A stretch of 64,000 nucleotides of DNA from Oryzias latipes (Eukaryota > Chordata > Actinopteri > Beloniformes > Adrianichthyidae), in assembly GCF_002234675.1 (NCBI RefSeq), contig NC_019865.2:31523945-31587944 (forward strand). Reading direction: 5' to 3'. The position numbers and the translations under genes were made by a program. Positions 26,201 through 36,604 of the stretch are shown here, in pieces. A model generated the notes under the pieces. That model made no database searches. It was not told where the DNA came from and was given only the letters and a program-made list of their open reading frames with translations. The first letter of the stretch is position 1, and every line of letters starts with the position of its first letter.

Positions 26201-29200
26201 TTTTGTTTGCAGTTACTTTTTTGTTTGCAGTTACCTTTTTATTTGCAGTTACTTTTTTGTTTGCAGTTACTTTTTTTCTCTCAGTTACTTTTTTGCTCTG
26301 TTACTTTTTTATTTGCACTTACTTTTTTGTTTGCAGTTACTTTTTGTTTGCCGTTACTTTTTTTGTTTGCAGTTACTTTTTTATTTGCAGTTACTTTTTC
26401 ATTTGCAGTTATTTTTTTTCTCTCCGTTACTTTTTTGCTCTCAGTTACTTTTTTATTTTCAGTTACTTTTTTGTATGCAGTTACTTTTTTTTATTTGCTG
26501 CAATGGCGGTTCTCGGCCACCGTGCTTTTCCGCATGTCAGATAAATCGATACAGTGAATGTCAGAACACCGGGTTCATGAAACCTGAGGAAAACTGCGGG
26601 CCTGTGGTGGAAACACTCCACCTGTCTGATGAACGACAACAAGCTCCAGTGTGTTGCTGTGTGTGATGCTGATGTGCACATCTTTGTCGTCTCTGCAGTT
26701 CAACGAGCAGCTCATCAGTCCCAAAGAGTTTGTGTGTTTGGCGGGAAAGTCCACGCTGAAGGACTGGAAGAGAGCCATTCGGCTGAACGGCACCATGCTC
26801 AGGTCAGAACTCCTTCACGGACTGCAGCTTCACAGAAAAACGCTTACAAGTTCTGATGGAGCTAAATCCTCTGTTCAGGTCTTCAAGGTCTGCTTTAGTC
26901 ATTTCTAAAGGCTGCAGATGCAGAGATGCTGCTGCAGTAACATCCAGTTCTCCTGCTTTTATACTAGCTACAGTTTTCTAGGTCACCAAAAACACTTCTT
27001 ATACCGTGGTCCGGGTGAATCCTGGATGAATCCTGGATTCTGATTGCCTGCTGGGTTTGCATTAAAAATGATAATCCACAGTGATAACCACACGCCTAAG
27101 AAAGTAGTTCTGGCCACATATCTTAAATGTTCTGTATCACTGCGCCGGCTTCTTTAAAACAAACTTCATCTTCTTCATCTGGACAAAAACAAGCGGTAAG
27201 GGGAGAACTTTCTCTCTGATCTGATGCTTTATTTAACCTTGAAGACCATCGGCATAGATATCGCTTTCCTTTGTCGCTGCAGCTGAGGACCACGCCGGCT
27301 GAGCTGCAGCACGTAACAAATAATCCGCTTTTTGTGAAAATGCAATCTAAACCGAAATAATGACAACAATAAAGGACTAAAAACTGGTTGAATATGTCTT
27401 TCTTTTGTACGTGACCATGTTATAAGCGGGTTAATGAACCCCCACGACGTGTGTTAATTTTGATAATGCACACTTTGAAGGCCATTAAGCCTTACATCCA
27501 AAATGTGTAAGAGCTGGAAACAGACGGTTTTCAGTCGCTGCTCTGGTTTGGAGGCTTCAGGTGAGGTGTTGGTACACAGAAGAGTCTCCAACAGCTCAGT
27601 GAAGGGGATTTAAGAGATGCTGCAGCTGCTTGTTCTTCGGTCCTGTTCTGAACGTTGGAGTACATTTAGCCTCATAAATGCAGGAACAAAATCCATGTGT
27701 GCATCAGGTACGGTGGCCCTGAGGGTCAAATCACATCAGGAAAAAAAAACATTAAAGATCATCATAATTAAAAATGTAAAACAAATAATGAAAGAAGCAT
27801 CAGATTTTAGAATTTAAAGCAAAATTCCAGAAACCCAAACTGAATTTTTAAAAGAATGAAACAAAATAGAAAGGAAAAGTTTGGAAAAGCAAAAGTCATT
27901 TCCAGAGATCAAAGTAAAATGTTGAAAAAAGAAAATAGAAGAAGAAACTGGAACAGGTAGGTCCGATGGGACGATGACCTTTGTTCACCTTTTCTACTGG
28001 ACGTTATTTGGCTTTGTGACATTTTCAGACAGTTTCTTTAAGCTGCTGACCACGCCCACCACCAGAGTTTAGCCATTGATCAATCAAGCCAGAGTTCAGG
28101 TAGAACCTCCTCCTGCTTTCCTTCTTCTTCAAACTTAGACGTTATCATCCAGTCAGAGACATCCCATCGTACCCTCCAGTTCCAGCTTCTTCTTTTGTTT
28201 CATTTTTAACTTTTCCATTTCTGGAAACGGCCTTTTTGTCTGAAATCTTTTTTTCTGTGGTGTTTTTTGGAATTTTGTTTCTGCTTTCTAAAATGTAATG
28301 CTATTTTTTCCTGTTTGTTTTGCTTTTTCATTGTTGTGATCTGTCTTTTGATTTGCTTTGTGTGATTTGATGAGGGATTCGTACTTCAGGCCACCATTAA
28401 AAAGACTCCCAACAAATATTAAAAAAAAAAAAATCTTTATTCCAAACATTGAAATGAGGAAGGAACATAGAACAACCAAACAACCGCAACCGTTTGACAT
28501 GATGAAACCTGGAAACCTAACATTTCCTTTCAAAATAAGAGTCCGGCGTAGGCACAAGTGTTAGCAGGGTTTTCCTTCTCTCACTGAGTTCCTTACCAAC
28601 CATACAGATTGTAAAAGTGGACTTTCCGCTGCTGCAGCTCTTTAATCACTTGAGACGGAAAACGTCCCTCTGAGCGGCTCCTAACATTCCCATCTGGTTC
28701 TGGTTTCATAGGAAGATCATGGACTCTGGTGAGCTGGACTTCTATCAGCACTCTAGGGTCTGCTCCAACACCTGCCGCAGCACCAAGATAGATCTGGTGG
28801 GAACTAAGGTATCCCTCTGCAGCGATCAGTCGGACGTGCTTTCTGCAGCCTCGTCCTCCGCTGACCGTGAGTCTGTGACCTCCTCCTATCCCAGCATCCT
28901 TCACACACCAGCTGGACTCCGGGGTTCTACCCGGATGTCTGTTGTTCAGTGCTGTGCATCAAGTGTGTAGTCGGTTAAGCACCAGACTAAAGGAAAGCTG
29001 CAGACCCACAAACACCCATGCAGACCCATGCAGACCCATTCAGACATATGAAGTCACATGTAGACCCATGAAGACACATGTAGACCCATGAAGACACATG
29101 TAGACCCATGAAGACACATGTAGACCCATGCAGACCCATGCAGACACATGTAGACCCATGCAGACCCATGCAGACACATGTAAACCCATTCAGACAGATG

Positions 29201-32200
29201 AAGACACATGTAGACCCGTGAAGACACATGTAGACCCATGAAGACCCATGGAGACCCATGTAGACCCATGGACACATGTAGACCCGTGAAGACACATGTA
29301 GACCCATGAAGACACATGTAGACCCGTGAAGACACGTGTAGACCCGTGAAGACACATGTAGACCCGTGAAGACACATGTAGACCCGTGAAGACCCATGTA
29401 GACCCATGGACACATGTAGACCCATGAAGACACATGTAGACCCATGCAGACACATGCAGACCCATTCAGACAGATGAAGACACATGTAGACCCATGGACA
29501 CATGTAGACCCTTGAAGACACATGTAGACCCATGAAAACACATGTACACCCATTCAGACAGATGAAGACATATGTAGACCCATGAAGACACATGTAGACC
29601 CATGGACACATGTAGACCCATGGACACATGTAGACCCATGTAGACACATGTAGACCCATGTAGACCCACGTGGACCCGTGAAGACACATGTATACCCGTG
29701 AAGACACATGTAGACCCGTGAAGACACATGTAGACCCGTGAAGACACATGTAGACCCGTGAAGACACATGTAGACCCATGTAGACCCGTGAAGACACATG
29801 TAGACCCATGTAGACCCATGAAGACCCATGTAGACCCATGGACACATGTAGACCCATGAAGACACATGTAGACCCATGAAGACACATGTAGACCCATGCA
29901 GACCCATGCAGACACATGTAGACCCATGCAGACCCATGCAGACACATGTAAACCCATTCAGACAGATGAAGACACATGTAGACCCATGCAGACACATGTA
30001 GACCCATGCAAACACATGTAGACCCATTCAGACAGATGAAGACACATGTAGACCCATGAAGACACATATAGACCCATGGACACATGTAGACCCATGAAAA
30101 CACATGTAGACCCATTCAGACAGATGAAGACATATGTAGACCCATGAAAACACATGTAGACCCATGGACACATGTAGACCCATGGACACATGTAGACACA
30201 TGAAGACACATGTAGACACATGTAGACCCATGTAGACCCACGTGGACCCGTGAAGACACATGTATACCCGTGAAGACACATGTATACCCGTGAAGACACA
30301 TGTAGACCCGTGAAGACACATGTAGACCCGTGAAGACACATGTAGACCCATGAAAACACATGTAGACAAATGTAGACCCATGGATACATGTAGACCCGTG
30401 AAGACACATGTAGACCCATGAAGACCCATGTAGACCCATGGACACATGTAGACCCGTGAAGACACATGTAGACCCATGAAGACACATGTAGACCCGTGAA
30501 GACACATGTAGACCCGTGAAGACACATGTAGACCCATGTAGACCCATGAAGACCCATGTAGACCCATGGACACATGTAGACCCATGAAGACACATGTAGA
30601 CCCGTGAAGACACATGTAGACCCATGTAGACCCATGAAGACCCATGTAGACCCATAGACACATGTAGACCCATGAAGACACATGTAGACCCATGAAGACA
30701 CATGTAGACCCATGCAGACCCATGCAGACACATGTAGACCCATGCAGACCCATGCAGACACATATAGACCCATGCAAACACATGTAGACCCATTCAGACA
30801 GATGAAGACACGTGTAGACCCATGAAGACACATATAGACCCATGGACACATGTAGACCCGTGAAGACACATGTAGACCCATGAAGACACATGTAGACCCG
30901 TGAAGACACATGTAGACCCATGAAAACACATGTAGACCCATTCAGACAGATGAAGACATATGTAGACCCATGAAGACACATATAGACCCATGGACACATG
31001 TAGACCCGTGAAGACACATGTAGACCCATGAAGACACATGTAGACCCATGGACACATGTAGACCCATGAAGACTCATGTCGACCCATGTAGACACATGTA
31101 GACCCATGGAAACATGTAGACCCATGTAGACCCACGTGGACCCGTGAAGACACATGTAGACCCGTAAAGACACATGTAGACCCGTGAAGACACATGTAGA
31201 CCCATGAAAACACATGTAGACAAATGTAGACCCATGTAGACCCATGGATACATGTAGACACACACGGACCCACGTGGACCCTTGAAGACACATGTAGACC
31301 CATGCAGACCCATGAAGACAGATGTAGACCCATGCAGACCCATGAAGACAGATGTAGACCCATGTAGACCCACGCCATCTTTATTTCATAGATGATATTA
31401 TTTCATTAGTTCAAATGTTGGTTGAAAATAGTCAAAGTCAGATCAAACTTGTGTCGTCTCCTCCTGCTTTCCCTCTGTCTGTCTCATGACATGTGAAGCC
31501 CCGCCCCTGCTCTCTCCTGGTAGGTATATTTGTGCGTGTGTGGGTGGGGGGGGTCACATGTGGCTGTTTTTTGATCAGCTGACTTAAGTGAGGCGTGTCT
31601 CTTGGATTTGGACCTGTAGTTGTTCAATTGATAAGAATATTTTCTCTCAAATGACAAGAAGTTAGATCTGCTTTTTACCCAAAAGACAGTTTACTGAAAT
31701 GAAACCAACAATTTATTCCTGTTCTGTGTGTGTGTGTGTGTGTGTGTGTATATTTGTGTGCGTGTGTGTGCATATGTCTGTGTGTGGGCGTTTGTGTGCA
31801 TTTGTGTGTGTGTGCATGCGGTGCTTGTGTGTGTGTGTGTGTTGCAGTGAACGGAGCCGCTGCATCTTTGTCAGAGGGGATGGAGGAACCCTCAGAGTGG
31901 GTCACAGCGATTGGAGGTGATCAGCTTCACACACACACACAGACAGACTCACACACATAGGCACACACACAGATTCACACACTCACACACACACACACAC
32001 ACACACCCTCACACACACAGGCATAACGCGCCGCATTATGGGAACAGGCAAACATCCTCAGTGTGTGTGTTGGTCCAGAGGACTCGGTGACGTTCTGGCG
32101 GGCTGTGAAGGAGGCGGGTCTGCTGGAGGAGGTGGTGGAGGACTTTCAAAAGGAGCTGCAGGAGGTGTTGAAAGGTCTGCAGGAGAGGGTGTATGATCCT

Positions 32201-34876
32201 CCTCTGCAGGTGAAAGGTCAGACTCTCTCTCTCACACAGTTGACAATATGGTGGTTTCACAACATCTGCAGCAGAACCTGTAGAGCCACACAGTACTTTT
32301 CCTGTTTGGTTTGACAGGAAAACTGCGGCACCGTTGCTGTTTCCTTATCCTCACTGTAGTATGCTGTCAGTCAGTAACACACATGTTGTAAATGCTAAAT
32401 GGCGTATGCCTGTCTAGCCCATCAAAGCCTGATGGCGGCTCTGCTAGCCTTCCAGCTGTTCTATATTTGATGCATTTTCAGCTCAGATTGTTGTAATTAG
32501 TTAACAAACATTTTGATACAGTCTATATCCTTAGTTCTACTATACACTCCAAAATTCTTCTAAAATCAAACATTTCAAGAAAAAATATCTACTGGCCCTG
32601 TAATCACTTATTATTTACAGGATATATGGAACCAGAAACTACGACAGAGTTTTAGGGCCACCAAAAAAAAAAAAAAAAAAATTAAAATTATGAAATTTTA
32701 TTTTATGACTTTTATCTTCGTAAATTTACGAGATAAAAGTCATAGATTAACAAGGAGAAAACACCAAAGTTGTCCGTTTATCGGAGCATCGCTTGAAGAT
32801 GAAAGATGTGGAGCCTTTTGTGAAGCTTTATTTTCGGATTATTATAGGTTTAAAACAAAGAGATTCTGAACCTTTGGCGACTCAAAATCAGATTATTGTC
32901 AGTGGAGCCGGTTTTCCGGGGTTCAGTGTCAGTAAAGCGGACTTTCATATGTAAAATAAGGAGCTCAGAGACACGTTTGGGTGCAGAGGATCGCTGCAGC
33001 TTTTATTCTCCTTTTCATTCACAAACCCTGAAGTTCATCTGTCACCTTACGTCATGAACCTGTCATCAGATCCGAACACCAATGCGGAAGTAAACATCCC
33101 GTTATATCATCAAACAACAAAGATGAATGAAAATAGTCTATTATATTAGCATTAGAACATTGAAAATGCCAAAAATAGTGCTCCTCCTCCTCAGACGGAA
33201 GCGTCACACAAACGTAGAGATCTTGTCTTTGGTGGAGGAAGAAAGGATTGAAGTGAAAAGCTGCAGGGACACCGATGGCTTCATCGGGCTGCAGGGATCC
33301 TGCAAACCAACCATCAATAAATAAAACTTTAATAAATTGTAAATCAAACAAATGAGCTTCCAGATATTTGGAACGTTCAAGTTCATTCAGCTCACATGTT
33401 CAACTGAGTTTAGTCGGTCTGCTCTGTTGCTGCGCGGCGTTCACCTGCTGCTCTGCATGCTCACTTCCACTTAAAATCGTAAATTTACGAGTTTTTTTCT
33501 CATAAATTTTCGAGTTTTTATCTCCTAAATTTACAAGATAAAAACTCGTAATTTTACTTTTTTTTTTTTTTTTTGGTGGCCCTAAAACTCCTTCGTAAGA
33601 AACACTTAAGTTCATTTCTGGTTGAAAATACGGGCTGTGTAAAAAGTCACAATGTTAGGTCATGAGCTCCGTACTTTAAAACGAATAAAAATAAAATTCT
33701 AAAACACACAGAATGCCCTCAACCCCCCCCGACCCTTTGCACCCATCAAACACAAACGTAAAGGGACACGTGAAGAAAACTCAGAGGTTGTGTCTGAATA
33801 CATTCACTGTTTTTTAGTGCTGTCTGAAACTACAACTCCAAAATCCACAGTCCTAGAAATTTCCCAGAAGTCTCTGCGTAAAAGCAGTGTGCATCCATGC
33901 TCACTAGATCAGTGAACATAGACCACAATGCATTGCGTTTGAAATTTTTTTGGAAATTCTCTGATGTGAGCGGTTCCACATCAGGTCACGTCTTCCTCCT
34001 CTGGAGGTTCCTGATCTGAAGCGTGTTTCTCTTCCTGCCGTTCAGCACACGCTTCTTCTTCCCAGATGCGGTTCTACTCAACAACATAGTGCAGAACTTC
34101 GGCATGTTGGACCTGGTGAAGAAGGTTCTGGCGAGTCACAAAAACCAGATGGACCACTACAGGGAGCAGTACACGCGCAGCCTCGTCGGTCAGTCCTGAA
34201 CCGTGAGGGGGCGTGGCCGCGTGCTCAGGTTGGGTTGTGATGGTGGAGGGGGGGCCGCTGACGGTTTGTGTGTCTCACCTGTGCAGCTCTGGAGCAGCAG
34301 TGTGACGAACACAGGAAGCGGGCCAAAGAGCTGAAGAGTAAATCGCAGCACCTGAACAACGTCCTGATGACCCTCACGCCCGTCACCCCCCCACCCGCTC
34401 TCAAGCGCCCCCGGCTGACCCGTGCCGTTTCTGGCCCCGCCACCATTGGTGCCGCTCCCACCCAGATCACGCTCCCTCTCAGCCAGCTGAGCGGACTGCC
34501 GCTGGGAAAGGTTCTGACCATGGCAGGAGGCCAGCCAGGCGCCAGCCTCGCCGGCTACACCCTCCTGACCTCCCCGCTGGCCGGGTCCGAGCTGGTGGCC
34601 GACGCCTCCAACGTCGCCCTCCTGTCGCCGGGTCAGGAGGGCGCAGCCGGCGCCGGCTGCTCCGCTTCCTCTGCAGCTTTCGTGAAGATGCTGGGACCCC
34701 AGTTCCAGCTGGTCACACTGCCTTTCGCCGCCTCACAGGGCGCCGCCGTGCAGCATCAGGTCACCGGCGTCATGGTGGACGCCATGGAAACAGCTGCTGA
34801 GGAATCACAGGAGGAAAGCCTGCCTGATGGAGAGAACGAAGGTCAGCCAGATGAGGTGGGGGAGGAGCACCAGTGA
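17292..34876 (+). CDS. gmeb2: glucocorticoid modulatory element-binding protein 2 (SAND domain; 9 coding exons)
   Basis: Nuclear DNA-binding protein that binds GME elements as a heteromer with GMEB1 and tunes glucocorticoid receptor output (family knowledge). Coding exons: 17292-17419, 20389-20468, 20566-20690, 26699-26802, 28712-28866, 31848-31916, 32079-32216, 34066-34188, 34287-34876. Phases join to 503 aa (human about 530). Seen: acidic N-terminus; SAND domain about 80-162 with FYPITCG, WKKFVCPGINVKC, SPKEFVCLAGKSTLKDWKRA (KDWK at 132-135) and MDSGELDFYQH; CSNTCRSTK; a GMEB coiled-coil region (TFWRAVKEAGLLEEVVEDFQ, LLNNIVQNFGMLDLVKKVLA); LEQQCDEHRKRAKELKSKSQ; KRPRLTR; and an Ala/Gly/Pro-rich tail ending acidic. 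LEQQCDEHR and the KRPRLTR context favour GMEB2 over GMEB1. The exon 5 donor (28867, GTGAGT) was chosen by strength and phase. Exons 6, 7 and 8 are each divisible by 3 and phase-neutral. Confidence 0.95.
17796..19376 (+). mobile_element. Myb/SANT-encoding DNA transposon, copy A (Harbinger-like)
   Basis: Terminal inverted repeat CCTGGGGCCTCATTTATAAA at the left, with its inverse at the right end. Inside are repeated ..GCGTACGC.. motifs near both ends and a broken Myb/SANT-like frame. There is no DDE nuclease frame, so it is non-autonomous. A near-identical copy lies at 43418-44977. No TWA target duplication typical of PIF/Harbinger is evident, so the superfamily is inferred from the Myb protein alone. 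It sits in gmeb2 intron 1, same strand. Confidence 0.75.
18052..18553 (+). pseudogene. transposon Myb/SANT-like DNA-binding protein, frameshifted
   Basis: Opens MANTERKSKKRNFTQCEVEV and continues through ..VEKRRIMLFGGHSVGITNAK.. and ..ASQPRTVAEIKKKRSDIK.., a Myb_DNA-bind_5-type trihelix as in PIF/Harbinger second proteins and TSNARE1/NAIF1-like host genes. The frame breaks in a C-run/G-run palindrome (18311-18372) and the conserved C-terminus TPLDERLAAIIGESLLSGVV continues in another frame to 18553 (..SSICHIF stop). Confidence 0.8.
19601..19790. mobile_element. TTAA-type MITE, copy A
   Basis: Ends CCCTTGTGCTATC and GATAGCACAAGGG. The interior is the same as the copies at 40280-40484 and 43098-43302 (..GTTGGGTCATCTAGACCCAC..). 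The flank here is an imperfect TAA. Copy B shows TTAA on both sides, so the family is probably piggyBac- or Kolobok-like. Located in gmeb2 intron 1. Confidence 0.75.
20013..20043. repeat. perfect 13-bp hairpin with 5-nt loop
   Basis: AAGTACACAACCT (20013-20025), loop AGCTG, then AGGTTGTGTACTT (20031-20043). In gmeb2 intron 1, about 350 bp before exon 2. No function recognised. Confidence 0.75.
20815..21640. repeat. dispersed fish repeat inside the 5.8 kb element
   Basis: Begins TTTTATTTGTATAGCCCAAA and continues through CATCCCTGCCCTTAGACCCC, ACTCCTAAAAAAACGGATTC and a 3' part with AGGAGAAACCTCAGGGGTGC. Its block at about 20985-21060 is shared, inverted, with 15896-16000. Boundaries are approximate. 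Confidence 0.6.
21905..22850. repeat. unclassified interior of the 5.8 kb element
   Basis: Contains 'tgcatttccactgcaggtc', 'aaatccgattttctgactatatccgattt' and, near 22750-22850, inverse motifs (atccgatt, gaatccgatctgagaaaatc). This suggests a further small DNA element nested here. No protein is recognised. Confidence 0.4.
23303..23927 (-). pseudogene. 5'-truncated LINE, C-terminal reverse-transcriptase ORF end
   Basis: Reverse strand (23919-23596) reads GWFGHVERMERERLVKKVYE, then GRPRMGWTEGVKRALNARGM and a short tail, the C-terminus common to a fish non-LTR retrotransposon family. It is flanked by an exact 15-bp direct repeat AATAAATGTTGAAAT (23288-23302 and 23928-23942), a target-site duplication. 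The A-rich 3' tail lies at the left side, as expected for reverse orientation. Confidence 0.85.
24420..25938 (+). repeat. 18-bp tandem array AGTTACTTTTTTRTTTGC, main block
   Basis: About 80 imperfect units of AGTTACTTTTTTATTTGC or AGTTACTTTTTTGTTTGC, with CTCTG/CTCTC-containing variants. Each unit reads as a U-rich tract followed by TTTGCAG|TT on the gmeb2 sense strand, which is the shape of a 3' splice site. It is amplified from the subterminal sequence of the surrounding element. Long open frames (..FLFAVT..) are repeat artefacts. Confidence 0.9.
25941..26160 (+). mobile_element. tRNA-derived SINE splitting the 18-bp array
   Basis: The head (about 25941-26015) starts GGGAGCC and ends GCTCCC, which pair like an acceptor stem. 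A B-box-like GGTTCGACTCC lies at 25994-26004. The body continues with AGGAAGGGCATCCGGCGTAA and GCTGTGGCGACCCCTGATGG, a 3' tail shared by fish SINEs and their partner LINEs. It lacks a good cloverleaf anticodon arm, so it is not called as a tRNA gene. Confidence 0.75.
26161..26495 (+). repeat. 18-bp tandem array, distal block
   Basis: Same AGTTACTTTTTTGTTTGC units resuming after the SINE (about 18 copies). It ends at the right terminal repeat of the 5.8 kb element, about 200 bp before gmeb2 exon 4. Confidence 0.9.
28985..31376. repeat. 20-bp minisatellite (about 120 units) in gmeb2 intron 5
   Basis: Unit TAGACCCATGAAGACACATG and 10-bp-register variants (gacccatgtagacccatggacacatg, ..attcagacagatg..). 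CATG recurs about every 10 bp. Block variants such as TTCAGACAGATGAAGACA recur at irregular longer intervals, so higher-order structure is present. Reverse-strand frames up to about 420 codons (GLHVSSRVYMCLHGST) are artefacts of a stop-free 20-bp period. Confidence 0.93.
31722..31847 (+). repeat. (TG)n tract forming the 3' splice-site region of gmeb2 exon 6
   Basis: About 125 bp of TG-rich sequence ending ..CTTGTGTGTGTGTGTGTGTTGCAG directly at the exon 6 acceptor. UG repeats in this position are binding sites for TDP-43 and CELF proteins (general knowledge; CFTR exon 9 is the known case). Confidence 0.85.
31927..32008 (+). repeat. (CA)n tract just after gmeb2 exon 6
   Basis: CA-rich sequence starting 10 bp after the exon 6 donor and complementary to the (TG)n tract before the exon. 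CA repeats in RNA are typical hnRNP L sites. Confidence 0.85.
32647..33590. mobile_element. non-autonomous TIR element in gmeb2 intron 7
   Basis: Ends GAGTTTTAGGGCCACCAAAA and its exact inverse, followed inward by A/T runs and inverted 'taaatttacgagataaaa' motifs. Length 944 bp. The flanking 8-mers CTACGACA / CTTCGTAA match at 5 of 8. No transposase is recognisable in the interior. Family unknown. Confidence 0.7.
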
Positions 34877-36430
34877 GGGGGAGGACAGCTGCCCCCCACT
34901 ACCCAGCTCCTGCTGAACTGTCACTCAAGCTGCAGAGATGTTTGTGTGTGGGGGGGGTGTCTGATGTGTGTTTGTGTACAAATTTACTCCATGACCCTCC
35001 GTGTTATTAAACCTTCAGTTCTCAGAGCAGCCGGTAGATGTTGGACTCCTGAAAGGTCCGGCAGGGTTCTGGGCAGCAGAACCGGACTCACGGTATCTGT
35101 GCTTCCAGCTGCAGGACGCTTTCCTCTGCTCCTTCACCGCCAGAACTGAGCAGAACTGCACCGAGTCCTCAGCAGTCCCAGAATGCTCCTTGGTGTGGAG
35201 AGAGAGCTCCTCTTTTTATCGTGACCCGATCAGATTCACTGCAGCCGGGAACAGAGACCGGTGTGACCAGAACAGCCTTCTGGACCACCAGACCTTCCAA
35301 CTGGTTTTTCCTGATACCTTTGTAAGATTCCCTCAGATGGAGAGAACTTCTTCTTCTAGTCCTTTTTTAAGAGTAGAAACAAAGAAAGGAGCTTCCTCAC
35401 ACTCTCCTGCTGTGTCACCAGAGGATCTGCAGACATCAAACTGTTTGATCGTTCTCTGACGTTTGCAGTAGAGTCAGTTGTCCCGTCAGTGTGAGCAGGA
35501 GGACGCAGCTCCAGTCCCAGAGGGGACAATGTCAGGAAGGTTCTGGGTCATCTCCTCAGGTTCTGCTTTTTGTTACTCACCCATCAGTTCACGTGTGAAG
35601 AGAAGTGAACCAGAAGAGCGCCTACAAATAATTCTGGAAGCCTGCTGTTTCACGTCCCACTCCCATCCTCCTTTGATCTATTTTCAGAGTCTTCCCAGTG
35701 GTTTCATTCAAATTATGCTCTTTTAGCCCAAATCAGAAAAGGTCTTCTCCATGTTCTGAACATGGAACCACCTCTGAACCCAGATCCAAGAGTCACAGCA
35801 GAACTTCAGTCATGAGACGTGTTGCTACAGGGAGGGGCTCCCGGGTCTGACCTGCAGGTCTTCAGGGTTCTCACCAGTTCACTTCTGGTCCAGGAACTGC
35901 CTGTCAGGCAGACAGACACATCACCTCAAAGTCCTGACATGAACCAGCAGTCTGTCTGCCTTCCTGTCTGTTTGCCTTCTTCTTTGTCTGTCTGCCTTCC
36001 TCTCTGCCTGCCTCTCTGCCTCTCTGTCTGTCTGTCTTCCTTTCTGTCTGTCTGTGTTTCTGCCTTCCTCTCTGCCTTCCTGCCTGTCTGTCCTCTGAGG
36101 TCAGCTCCACACATAGATTCTGTTATAGATCTGGGATGTCTGTGAGCAGAGATGCAGAGTGAATGTCTGCGTTGAGGCTGATGTTCTGAGTCTGACTGCC
36201 TTCATCATTTGTTGAAGTCTTCCTCAGGTCAGTGGTTTCACTCTCATGATTCAGATCAGGATTTCAGTCTCTAAGTCCACGGCTGACTTTGGATTTTCAC
36301 AATGCAGACTGAGGACAAACAGGAAATGAAACTTTTTGTGGAAATGATGACGGCACACTTGAGTCAGTGAGTCTGGATCTGCCATCTGACATTTCAACTT
36401 TTAATGTGTAGAAATAAAGGATGAAGAATT
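34877..36430 (+). other. gmeb2: gmeb2 3' UTR
   Basis: No coding sequence follows the stop. AATAAA at 36413-36418 is the likely poly(A) signal. A CT-rich simple repeat (CTGTCTGCCTTCCTCTCTGC variants) occupies about 35945-36100. Confidence 0.55.
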
Positions 36431-36604
36431 GATACACAACAGTGAGGTCCACTTCTTCATAATCTGAGGTTAGAACAGCAAACCCTTCCTGGAAGCGCAG
36501 CAGACCTTTGGGCTTCCACAAGAGGGCGCATCAGGCTTTCCCTTTGCTCCAACCAAAGTCCACATGTTGAGCTGAAGCTGCCCCCTCTTTTGTTTGGTCT
36601 AGTC

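Larger units (their letters stand above)
20717..26523. mobile_element. 5.8 kb nested palindromic DNA element in gmeb2 intron 3
   Basis: Ends ACGGTGGCCGAGAACCGCCA.. and its inverse ..TGGCGGTTCTCGGCCACCGT. Flanks GCTTTTCT (20709-20716) and GCTTTTCC (26524-26531) form an 8-bp target duplication with 7/8 identity. The subterminal sequence on both sides is built from GCAGTTACTTTTTT units. Inner inverted pairs include about 21650-21900 with 24140-24420, and about 22850-22985 with 24000-24135. No transposase was seen. Later insertions lie inside: a dispersed repeat (about 20815-21640), a LINE (23303-23927) and a SINE (25941-26160). It occupies almost the whole intron between exons 3 and 4. Confidence 0.75.

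Noticed and set aside
24368-26666. Open frames rich in FLFAVT/FICSYF resembling transmembrane proteins
   Set aside because: Translation of the 18-bp T-rich array. The period is divisible by 3, so frames stay open by chance.
28987-31378. Reverse-strand open frames up to 421 codons (CLHGSTCVF pattern)
   Set aside because: Product of a 20-bp minisatellite without stops in several frames, inside a gmeb2 intron.
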